Below are positions 11,636 through 20,950 of a stretch of 64,000 bases of DNA, piece by piece. The position numbers and the translations under genes were made by a program. The notes beneath the pieces are model-generated. The model was not told where the DNA came from, searched no databases, and saw only the letters and a program-made list of their open reading frames with translations. The stretch is from Macrostomum hystrix (lineage: Eukaryota; Platyhelminthes; Macrostomidae), in the NCBI GenBank assembly GCA_950097015.1, contig CATNEN010000031.1, forward strand, positions 1,488,001 to 1,552,000, in the 5' to 3' direction. The stretch's first letter is position 1, and the number at the start of each line of letters is the position of its first letter.

Positions 11636-12637
11636 ACTTCAGGGACAGGTGACGGGGCGTGTGTGCGTCAGGGACAGGTGACAGGGCGTGTGTGTGTCAA
11701 GGACTAGTGTGTGTGTGTCAGAGACAGGTGTGTGTGTGTCAGAGCCAGGTGTGTGTGTCAGAGACAGGTGTGTGTGTGTCAGAGACAGGTGTGTGTGTGT
11801 CAGAGACAGGTGTGTGTGTCAGAGACAGGTGTGTGTGTCAGAGACAGGTGTGTGTGTGTCAGAGACAGGTGTGTGTGTGTGTCAGGGACAGGTGTGTGTG
11901 TGTCAGGGACAGGTGTGTGAGTCAGGGACAGGTGAGTGTGATTGTTTCAGGGACAGGTGAGTGTGTTTGTGTCAGGGACAGGTGTGTGTGTGTCAGGGAC
12001 AGGTGAGTGTGTTTGTGTCAGGGACAGGTGAGTATGTTTGTGTCAGGGACAGGTGTGTGTGTGTGTGTCAGGGACAGGTGTGTGTGTGTCAGGGACATGT
12101 GTGTGTGTCAGAGACAGGTGTGTGTGTCAGGGACAGGTGAGTGTGTTTGTGTCAGGGACAGGTGTGTGTGTGTCAGGGACAGGTGTGTGTGTGTGTCAGG
12201 GACAGGTGTGTGTGTCAGGGACAGGTGTGTGAGTCAGGGACAGGTGAGTGTGATTGTTTCAGGGACAGGTGAGTGTGTTTGTGTCATGGACAGGTGTGTG
12301 TGTCAGGGACAGGTGAGTGTGTTTGTGTCAGGGACAGGTGTGTGTGTGTGTGTCAGGGACAGGTGTGTGTGTGTGTCAGGGACATGTGTGTGTGTCAGAG
12401 ACAGGTGTGTGTGTGTGTCAGGGACAGGTGTGTGTGTCAGGGACAGTTGTGTGTGTCAGGGACAGGTGTGTGTGTCAGGGACAGGTGTGTGTGTCGGGGA
12501 CAGGTGTGTGTGTGTCAGGGACATGTGTGTGTGTCAGGGACAGGTGTGTGTGTCGGGGACAGGTGTGTGTGTGTCAGGGACATGTGTGTGTGTCAGGGAC
12601 AGGTGTGTGTGTCAGGGACAGGTGTGTGTGTCAGGGT
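11636..12637. repeat. GT-rich minisatellite (CAGGGACAGGTGTGTGTGTGT type), about 45 units
   Basis: Units of about 18-24 bp consist of CAGGGACAGG or CAGAGACAGG followed by a variable GTGTGT run, with occasional TGAGTGTGTTT and GGGACATGT variants. All plus-strand Cys/Val-rich open frames here derive from the repeat. Confidence 0.96.
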
Positions 12638-13875
12638 CTGAGTGACAACAGTGCTGTAGGAACATTTCGATTTGTTGATCTGCTCACAACAAGTAGCTGG
12701 TTGCTCATAGAACCTCTTTTAATTTTAGTACACATGCGATTGTATGCACCTGTCGATTTTGTTCCCAATTAACATTCTAGACAGTGTTCAGAAAATCAAA
12801 GCTTCGATTGCACATAAAGTTTTCATAAAATATAGTGCCAGCGCTTCATCTAACCTGGCAGCTGGCTTTTACTGTTTGCGGTTAACCATCACACACACAG
12901 AACACGAACAGGCAGAACAATATTTGTCCCGAAAGACAGATCGCTCAGCCTTCAGGCTCAGTTCATCACAAGCTAGCGGGGTTGACTTACTGTCAGTCTA
13001 TACTGCGGAGCCAAGTCTGTGCTGCATATTTTATCGGCTGCTGAACTGTTGTCAGAGCGGAGCCCAGATACTAGAACTGGCTTTGTATAAAATAGTGGAA
13101 GGTGACGCAGAAATGTTGGGGGGTGGGTTTGGGGAAATGATTCCCATATTCCTGCAGCTGCCTTCAGCACACAGGCGCCGCTGGCCCGCAGAAGATTTGA
13201 GGAAGAAAGGAAGGAAGCGAAGGCGGCAGAAAATAGACTGCCGGGATCTGGGCGGGGAGAAAACGAAGTAGGACGCTGTTTTTTTATGCGAGCCTTTGGA
13301 TGCAGGAGATTTCTCCCCCCCCCTTGCCCACCCCCTCAGGCTGAAGGGAGTTATATCCCAACTGCCTTCACCCAAACGGCAGCTGAGGCGGCGGCCCCGC
13401 TTGATCCAATTTTACGCCCGTTTCACATTCAAGATCCCAAAGCCTGTACTCCGGGCCTGCGGCTCGGCCCGGTCACCCGATTTCTCCGATCCCTTCCAGA
13501 AGGCTTGCCATTGCTTGCGCCGGCTGGCACCCAACCCCGGGAGCCGCCGCAGCAAATGGAACTGAACGGGAGGCTGCGAAAGGGAACTTTCAGATCCCAA
13601 CAAATTAGCGAAGTTGATGGGCCGCGGGGCTCCGGTGGAGGAGGGGGAGGGGGAGGTGAGTTGTGGGGGGAGGTCGAGCAGCTGCGATAACTGGACAGGC
13701 CTGAGCCGAGTGGATTGTGCGTGCACTCAGTTCCCAAGGAGGGCAACTCAGCGCCTCCACCCCACACAGCTTCACACGAATCTATTTTAAGGGGGATCTG
13801 TTGAGTCGCCGTGTCTCTCTTCCCGGTATTTTTGGGAGAGGAAAGAAGAACAAGACAGACAGGCTACCTTGGAGT
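12638..13875. other. Spacer rising into a GC-rich, CpG-containing region
   Basis: From about 13100 the sequence becomes GC-rich, with C-runs (13314-13324) and GGAGGAGGGGGAGGGGGAGG near 13635-13655. This could be promoter or 5' UTR of the plus-strand membrane-protein gene whose possible first exon starts at 13876. Open frames on both strands are explained by composition. Confidence 0.35.
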
Positions 13876-16800
13876 ATGAGCGGCATTGGAAGCATCATTG
13901 CTGGTAGCAGCGGCGGTTGCGGCGGCGGCGGCGGCGTTGGTGGAGGCGGCGGCGGCGGCAGTCGATCGCAGGGCGCAGACTGGGTCGAGCTCAGCAGGCC
14001 GCTGCTGTTTTCTGCCGGCTTCTGCGAAACCCGCCAACTGCAGGAGGGCAGGTCGGCCTCCGCGGGTTGAGGGTGGCTGGGGGAACAGGTGTGGCCCAGG
14101 TGCTGCGAAGCTGTCCTTGGCTTTGAAATGATCGAGTGGTAGCGCGAACGCCTGCCATTCATTGAGAACTTTCTGTCATGGAGGAAGCCAGGGCTTCCTT
14201 GTGTAGCTAAAAGATTTGTCCCAAAGTTTAGCAGCTCAAGATAAGATAAGGCACAGTGGTGTGAATGCTGTACGCAGCCAGGTGAGTAGCTCAAGATAAG
14301 ATAGGGCACAGTAGTGTGAATGCTGTACGCAGCCAGGTGAGTAGCTCAAGATAAGATAAGGCACAGTGGTGTGAGTGCTGTACACAGCAAGGTGAGTAGC
14401 TCAAGATAAGATAAGGCACAGTGGTGTGAATGCTGTACGCAGCCAGGTGAGCCAAGCTCAAGATAAGATAAGGCACAGTGGTGTGAATGCTGTACACAGC
14501 AAGGTGAGTAGCTCAAGATAAGATAAGGCACAGTGGAGTGAGAGTTGTACACAGGCAGGTGAGTAGCTCAAGATAAGATAAGGCACAGTGGAGTGAGAGC
14601 TGTACACAGGCAGGTGAGCAGCTCAAGATAAGATAAGGCACAGTGGTGTGAATGCTGTACACAGCAAGGTGAGTAGCTCAAGATTGATCCAATAAGATAA
14701 AGATAAAGATAAAGATAAAGCTCAAGATAAGATAAGGCACAGTGGAGTGAGAGTTGTACACAGGCAGGTGAGTAGCTCAAGATAAGATAAGGCACAGTGG
14801 AGTGAGAGCTGTACACAGGCAGGTGAGCAGCTCAAGATAAGATAAGGCACAGTGGAGTGAGAGTTGTACACAGGCAGGTGAGTAGCTCAAGATAAGATAA
14901 GGCACAGTGGAGTGAGAGTTGTACACAGCCAGGTGAGCAGCTCAAGATAAGATAAGGCACAGTGGAGTGAGAGCTGTACACAGCCAGGTGAGTAGCTCAA
15001 GATAAGATAAGGCACAGTGGAGTGAGAGCTGTACACAGCCAGGTGAGTAGCTCAAGATAAGATAAGGCACAGTGGTGTGAATGCTGTACGCAGCCAGGTG
15101 AGCCAAGCTCAAGATAAGATAAGGCACAGTGGTGTGAATGCTGTACACAGCAAGGTGAGTAGCTCAAGATAAGATAAGGCACAGTGGAGTGAGAGTTGTA
15201 CACAGGCAGGTGAGTAGCTCAAGATAAGATAAGGCACAGTGGAGTGAGAGCTGTACACAGGCAGGTGAGCAGCTCAAGATAAGATAAGGCACAGTGGAGT
15301 GAGAGCTGTACACAGGCAGGTGAGTAGCTCAAGATAAGATAAGGCACAGTGGAGTGAGAGTTGTACACAGGCAGGTGAGTAGCTCAAGATAAGGCATAGT
15401 GGAGTGAGAGCTGTACACAGCCAGGTGAGTAGCTCAAGATAAGGCATAGTGGAGTGAGAGCTGTACACAGCCAGGTGAGTAGTCCAAGGATGAGAAGATT
15501 ACTTGTATAGGGATAAGATTACCGCCAGAGAGCAGGAAAAGGTGGGATCTCAAATAGCGGCGGGTGTTGTGCTGGCCATGGAAAGCTGGCCTGGGGAGTG
15601 TCTCCGAGCTGCTAATTGGACACTGAAAGTTGGCCGTCACGCAAGCACGCGACTTCGCCTTGATTACAGAAATTTCTGTCCCTAACCTGGAAAATTGAAG
15701 GAGAAAATTAGGGGAGTAGAAACGGCTTTTCCTGGGCCTTTTATTTTGCATTTTTCGGGTCTGTCAAATGAAGATGATCAACCAGCTAAAAAAACTGCGT
15801 GCATGTGAATCCCCGCGCCACACTCAAGTACCAACTGCCTTAGCCTCGATGTATCAAGTACAGAACTCAATCACTGCCTCAAGCAGTGGCCCAGTCTATC
15901 TCGCTTGCCTGGCTGTTAGATCCGAGAGTTCTTATCTGACAAGCAGCCTGACAGCCCACAGTTACTCCGTAAGAATAGAGCTAGCTCGTAGTTGGTTAAT
16001 CTGATCCTTACATTCGAGACTAGAGCCAAGTATGTGAAAATCCTCAATCAATCTTATTCAAAATTCCTAACTCCAAATCATACTATTCGCCAGAATAAAC
16101 AGCAGAAAGTACATCGTTCTCAAATAGCAGAATCTGTTTACCAGCTATGCTCAAGTTTTGCTATAAATTTAAACAGAGTCCCACGGAGCCCAGATATCAG
16201 AGCTTCAAAAATTTGAACTAGAGGTCGGGAGTTCGAATCTCAGCCAGGAGGGAAGCATTTTTTGTTCTTGTCCTTCAAGGGGAGAACATTTTGTGGGTTC
16301 GGTGGGCTCCCAGTCCATGGACTGTACAGCTGTTACACATGAAGTGTCACTGGCAGTGCACCTGACCCATGTGGTTTAAGTGTACTCAAATTAGCTATTT
16401 TTTATCTTTCATTGCAGCAATGAATCCTGACATTATTGTCATTATTGTCTTATGTTCAGATTCTCAGCCGTGGCCATTGAGATGCTGCGCGAGCAGGAGG
16501 ACCGCGACCTTCATCCGTACGGCCGGGGCGGCAGATTCGAAGGCGTGCTGTACTCTCGCCGGGTCAAGGTGCAGGTCGATCACGCCAAATTCCTCGCCTG
16601 GATTGTGTTCGCCGGATTCATACTGCTCACCTCCGGTGCCATTATCTTCCTGGCAGGTGAGATACTCGCGGCTTGCAGAACTAATAAACTAACAATAACC
16701 GTATAGCCGATCAGGGCAGTCTTTGACGGAAGGCTTGGTCTGCAGCTTAAGCTCATCAAGGCCAATCTTCAAGACACAGTGCGAGTGTACACGTGTGTGC

Positions 16801-16971
16801 GTGTGTGCTCAGGAGTCAGCGAAATGGACATCATTGACTCCTCGCTGGCTGTTGACTGCCACCAAATGATAGCCATAGCTACGATCCGTTTCAGAGATGG
16901 AACGGCGGCAGAAGACGCAGCAGCAGTCTCCGCTTGCGACGGCGGCGACAAATGGCAGCGGCGCCACGTAG
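13876..16971 (+). CDS. Small single-pass membrane protein (last two exons clear, first exon tentative)
   Basis: Two exons are well supported. The first is 16460-16656, with acceptor TTATGTTCAG and donor GGCAG|GTGAGA. The second is 16895-16971, with acceptor GATCCGTTTCAG and a TAG stop. Their phases join exactly. They encode EMLREQEDRDLHPYGR, a basic juxtamembrane stretch (YSRRVKVQ), one hydrophobic helix (FLAWIVFAGFILLTSGAIIF) and a short polar tail starting EMERRQKTQQQ. The only compatible upstream exon I found is 13876-14051: an ATG in good position, a Gly-rich N-terminus, phase 2 as required. Its donor (AG|GTCGGC) is weak and the intron of 2.4 kb spans a minisatellite. With it the protein is 149 aa, a single-pass membrane protein. 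No family is recognised. AATAAA motifs at 18578 and 18603 would place the following 30-bp array in the 3' UTR. Confidence 0.5.
14229..15484. repeat. 55-bp minisatellite, about 22 units
   Basis: Units of about 55 bp centre on CTCAAGATAAGATAAGGCAC, with two main variants downstream (GTGTGAATGCTGTACGCAGC and GAGTGAGAGCTGTACACAGG). An AAGATAAAGATAAAGATAAAG interruption lies near 14690-14720, and the last two units lack one GATAA. There are no spacers of unique sequence, so it is not a CRISPR-like array. It lies between the tentative first exon and the second exon of the membrane-protein gene. Confidence 0.95.
15485..16459. other. Spacer with a possible tRNA-type B box
   Basis: The segment near 16220-16245 (GGTCGGGAGTTCGAATCTC) resembles a polymerase III B box, and GCTCCCAGTCCATGGACTG near 16308 recurs in part near 6040. 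This suggests a diverged SINE. No convincing A box or cloverleaf could be drawn. Confidence 0.3.
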
Positions 16972-17040
16972 CTGATCTGACACACCTGGCAGACTTTTCA
17001 TCCGTACACTGCGCATTCGGCTGGGTGTAAAAAAAGCTAA

Positions 17041-18231
17041 CTGGGGCCGCAGCCCACCCCACAGATTAAGGTGATGACCCAACCCACCCCACAGATTCAG
17101 GTGATCACCCAGCCCACCCCATAGATTCAGGTGATCGCCCAACCCACCCCACAGATTCAGGTGATGACCCACCCGACCCCACAGATTCAGGTCATCACCC
17201 AGCCTACCCCACAGATTCAGGTGATCACCCAACCCACCCCACAGATTCAGGTGATGACCCAGCCCACCCCACAGATTCAGGTGATCACCCAGCCTACCCC
17301 ACAGATTCAGGTGATCACCCAGCCTACCCCACAGATTCAGGTGATCACACAGCCCACCCCACAGATTCAGGTGATCACACAGCCCACCCCACAGATTCAG
17401 GTGATCACCCAACCCACCCCACAGATTCAGGTGATGACCCAGCCCACCCCACAGATTCAGGTGATCACCCAGCCTACCCCACAGTTTCAGGTGATCACCC
17501 AGCCTACCCCACAGATTCAGGTGATCACACAGCCCACCCCACAGATTCAGGTGATCACACAGCCCACCCCACAGATTCAGGTGATCACCCAGCCCACCCC
17601 ACAGATTCAGGTGATGACCCAGCCCACCCCACAGATTCAGGTGATCACCCAGCCTACCCCACAGATTCAGGTGATCACACAGCCCACCCCACAGATTCAG
17701 GTGATCACACAGCCCACCCCACAGATTCAGGTGATCACCCAGCCCACCCCACAGATTCAGGTGATGACCCAGCCCACCCCACAGATTCAGGTGATCACCC
17801 AGCCTACCCCACAGATTCAGGTGATCACACAGCCCACCCCACAGATTCAGGTGATCACCCAACCCACCCCACAGATTCAGGTGATCACCCAGCCCACCCC
17901 ATAGATTCAGGTGATCGCCCAACCCACCCCACAGATTCAGGTGATCACCCAGCCCACCCCACAGATTCAGGTGATGACCCAGCCCACCCCACAGATTCAG
18001 GTGATCACCCAGCCTACCCCACAGATTCAGGTGATCACCCAGCCTACCCCACAGATTCAGGTGATCACCCAGCCCACCCCACAGATTCAGGTGATCACAC
18101 AGCCCACCCCACAGATTCAGGTGATCACACAGCCCACCCCACAGATTCAGGTGATCACCCAGCCCACCCCACAGATTCAGGTGATCACACAGCCCACCCC
18201 ACAGATTCAGGTGATCACCAAGCCTACCTAA
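17041..18231. repeat. 30-bp minisatellite, about 40 units
   Basis: Tandem GTGATCACCCAGCCCACCCC plus ACAGATTCAG units in strict 30-bp register. Open frames on plus (ITQPTPQIQV period) and minus (LGDHLNLWGG period) arise because the period is divisible by three. It begins about 70 bases after the stop of the membrane-protein gene and may be transcribed as its 3' UTR. Confidence 0.96.
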
Positions 18232-18953
18232 CAGGCTATCACTGCCCACATAAACTACAAGACATGCTCTTACTAAAATCCCATTCCCATATTTTACAAG
18301 CTTTCGAGAAAGTATTTTTAGAATCAAGTATTTGATCTCGTTGATACTGTATAATGCATGCATCGAATCATTTTGCCGATTGAATTTTTTTATTTCTTCA
18401 CTGCCAACAAGCTACTTACAGTAGCGGTGGAAGAAACTGATTGCAAAAATGCAAATCTACTCATTTGATGCGTTGAGCTTCTCAATGATTCCCAAAGAAA
18501 CAATAATAGTATTTTCTTGAAACTGATTTTACTCTGTGCTTCACAGTCAACAAAGCATAAGCATTTGTGTCGGACTGAATAAATGTTCTGCAAATGTTAA
18601 ACAATAAAAAAGTATTGTGCTGTGTTTGATTAACGATTCGGGGCAACAGTGCTTACATAACAATATGCTTTGACAGGAAATGCGAGTCACTTCCCTCGGA
18701 TAGGGAGCAAACTGTATTGTTTATTATAATTGTCCTGTGTGAAGAAGTCGAGAGAACTTATGACCACTATAGTAACTAAGCACCAGCATAGTGGGAATAA
18801 TGTGGATGGTCACAAAAATTACATAGGTGGTAGTCAAGGGAATGGGCAATTCCTGAAACATTTCAATGAAGAAAACGTAATTAATACGAGCGTATTTAAG
18901 CGGATAATATAATAGCGCTTAACATAAAAAATTTAAAGTAAAAGCTTAACTTT
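18232..18953. other. AT-rich spacer with candidate poly(A) signals
   Basis: Two plus-strand AATAAA hexamers lie at 18578-18583 and 18603-18608. No coding sequence was recognised. Confidence 0.4.
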
Positions 18954-19690
18954 ATGGCAATCACCATTGTGGCAACCTACTGTGGCAACCAACAGTGGCA
19001 ACCTACTGTGGCAACCAACAGTGGCAACCTACTGTGGCAACCAACAGTGGCAACCTACTGTGGCAACCAACAGTGGCAACCTACTGTGGCAACCAACAGT
19101 GGCAACCTACTGTGGCAACCTACTGTGGCAACCAACAGTGGCAACCTACTGTGGCAACCAACAGTGGCAACCTACTGTGGCAACCTACTGTGGCAACCAA
19201 CAGTGGCAGCCTACTGTGGCAACCAACAGTGGCAATCTACTGTGGCAACCAACAGTGGCAACCTACTGTGGCAACCAACAGTGGCAACCTACTGTGGCAA
19301 CCAACAGTGGCAACCTACTGTGGCAATCTACTGTGGCAACCAACAGTGGCAACCTACTGTGGCAACCAACAGTGGCAACCTACTGTGGCAACCAACAGTG
19401 GCAACCTACTGTGGCAACCAACAGTGGCAACCTACTGTGGCAACCTACTGTGGCAACCAACAGTGGCAACCAACAGTGGCAATCTACTGTGGCAACCAAC
19501 AGTGGCAATCAACAGTGGCAATCTATTGTGGCAACCAACAGTGGCAACCAACAGTGGCAATCTACTGTGGCAACCAACAGTGGCAACCAAAAGTGGCAAC
19601 CAAAAGTGTGGCAACCAAAAGTGTGGCAACCAAAATTGTGGCAACACAAAGTCGGGCAACCAACAGTATGTTAACCAACAGCAGCGGCAA
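18954..19690. repeat. 13-bp minisatellite with two alternating units
   Basis: Tandem TGGCAACCAACAG and TGGCAACCTACTG units, often alternating as a 26-bp dimer, decaying after 19585 into TGGCAACCAAAAGTG-type variants. All three plus frames are open. It starts about 30 bases past the PSMG2 stop on the minus strand, so a PSMG2 transcript may run into it. Confidence 0.96.
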
Positions 19691-19723
19691 CCAACAGTGT
19701 GACAACCAAGGTCACCTTAGTCA

Positions 19724-20443
19724 TCAGTACAGACCATCAACCGGCCTGCTGCCGTACAGCAGTCGCCATGACGCCGGCTGCGGTCGTCCAGGCACCGGCG
19801 CCAATCCCGGCTGTCCTAAAATGGCGGCAGCGGCGCTGGCCAGCTGGTCGGCGTGCCCGGAGTTGTCACCCTCGGCGCAGAACAGACAGGCTAAGGCAAC
19901 GGCTGGAGATGGCCTGTCAACGAGTCGGCGATAGAGCGGCCCAGCCAGGCCGACGCCAGACAGGAAGCGAGTTCGCTCTGCGTCCAAGGATTCGAACTCC
20001 AGACCGTCAGGCGCCGGATCGGGCCAGCCGGACGAGCCGGCCAGTCCAAGCGGCGGACAGCTGGGCTCCCGCCTAGCCGAGTCCCAGGCGCTTGCCAGCA
20101 GCAGGACGCGTCCAAAGCCGGCCTCTTCAATGAGGCGGCATGCCTCGGTCAGGAAGAGGCGCCTCCGATTGGCCAGCACAGGCGAGCGCAGCTGAAGGAC
20201 GACCAGGCGGCGCTGCTCGCTCTCCCACAGTTCGGCGGCTGTACATGGCGGCCCACCGAACGGGCCGGTGCCACAGACGGGTGTCAAGGCGGCGCTGTGC
20301 CAGTAGCCGACGGAGTAGAGCCGGCCGCAGTTAATCAGCAGGTCGGCAGCCAGCTGGCCCACATTGCCGACAGACACGCTCGGCAGCACGCAGGTGTAGT
20401 CGGACCACTTGCCCGGCCCGATGGACTTGTCAGATAGCACCAG
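19724..20443 (-). CDS. PSMG2: Proteasome assembly chaperone 2 (PSMG2/PAC2), main exon
   Basis: A 239-residue exon read from a clear acceptor (CATTCCTTGCAG, exon from 20443) to tandem TGA stops at 19726-19721. The diagnostic motif VSVGNVGQLAADLLI lies about 23 residues in, LVVLQLRSPV in the middle, and the C-terminus reads PASWRLLYGS, as in animal PSMG2. PSMG2 pairs with PSMG1 to scaffold assembly of the proteasome alpha ring. The family is about 260 residues, so only about 20 N-terminal residues are missing, presumably in a short 5' exon. The only minus-strand ATG between this exon and the CWC22 stop is at 20805, opening an 11-codon frame, and it is not convincing. The in-frame extension upstream through SQLSESVSS repeats is a 36-bp minisatellite lying in the intron. 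CWC22 ends about 500 bases upstream on the same strand. Confidence 0.88.
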   Translation of the reverse strand: MVLSDKSIGPGKWSDYTCVLPSVSVGNVGQLAADLLINCGRLYSVGYWHSAALTPVCGTGPFGGPPCTAAELWESEQRRLVVLQLRSPVLANRRRLFLTEACRLIEEAGFGRVLLLASAWDSARREPSCPPLGLAGSSGWPDPAPDGLEFESLDAERTRFLSGVGLAGPLYRRLVDRPSPAVALACLFCAEGDNSGHADQLASAAAAILGQPGLAPVPGRPQPASWRLLYGSRPVDGLY

Positions 20444-20469
20444 CTGCAAGGAATGCGGGCGATTGCCTG

Positions 20470-20635
20470 GCTGGCTGCTGACTGACTCACTCAACTGACT
20501 CACAGACTGGCTGCTGACTGACTCACTTAACTGACTCACAGACTGACTGCTGACTGACTCACTCAACTGACTCACAGACTGGCTGCTGACTGACTAACTC
20601 AACTGACTCACAGAATGGCTGCTGACAAACTGTCC
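20470..20635. repeat. 36-bp minisatellite, about 4.5 units
   Basis: Tandem units of CTGCTGACTGACTCACTCAA plus CTGACTCACAGACTGG immediately upstream (minus sense) of the PSMG2 exon acceptor. On the minus strand each unit carries GTGAGT donor-like motifs. Confidence 0.92.
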
Positions 20636-20917
20636 CTAGGTGCTTTGAAAGTAAAACAAAAACAAAAAAGCAGCAGTTAGATTTTCAATGCAACAAGGCG
20701 AAGGTCGGTGCAACCGGTGACAACTATTTATTTTTTTAATCGTCTGAGAATGGACACGTGAATTAAAACTTAAATTTCTGTACAGATTGACAGTACTGTA
20801 GGCATGAAATTATAAAATAGGAAATTTCGGTTAGTTTTGCGTTATAGCCCGTATAGCAACACAGTGCTCAAGTGCCCTCGATAAAACTACTCCACCAGTG
20901 CTGCAATACCCAGTGTA

Positions 20918-20923
20918 TTTATT
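20918..20923 (-). terminator. Candidate poly(A) signal of CWC22
   Basis: TTTATT on the plus strand reads AATAAA on the minus strand, 27 bases past the CWC22 stop codon. A second copy lies at 20727-20732. The short distance suggests a very short 3' UTR. Confidence 0.5.
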
Positions 20924-20950
20924 TTAGTAATAAGTATGCGCGGGTGGAAT

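Noticed and set aside
11659-12772. Cys/Val-rich plus-strand open frames
   Set aside because: Generated by the GT-rich minisatellite in all three frames.
14229-15484. CRISPR-like array
   Set aside because: The 55-bp units are contiguous and all parts repeat; there are no unique spacers, and the genome is eukaryotic.
16891-18363. 490-codon minus-strand frame with LGDHLNLWGG period
   Set aside because: By-product of the 30-bp array; it runs antisense through the real exon at 16895-16971.
18954-19934. Three overlapping plus-strand frames rich in Thr/Asn/Gln/Trp
   Set aside because: Frames of the 13-bp array; the last part lies antisense to PSMG2.
20447-20575. N-terminal SQLSESVSS repeats as part of PSMG2
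   Set aside because: They are the 36-bp intronic minisatellite; a clear acceptor at 20444 precedes the conserved region and PSMG2 proteins lack such repeats.
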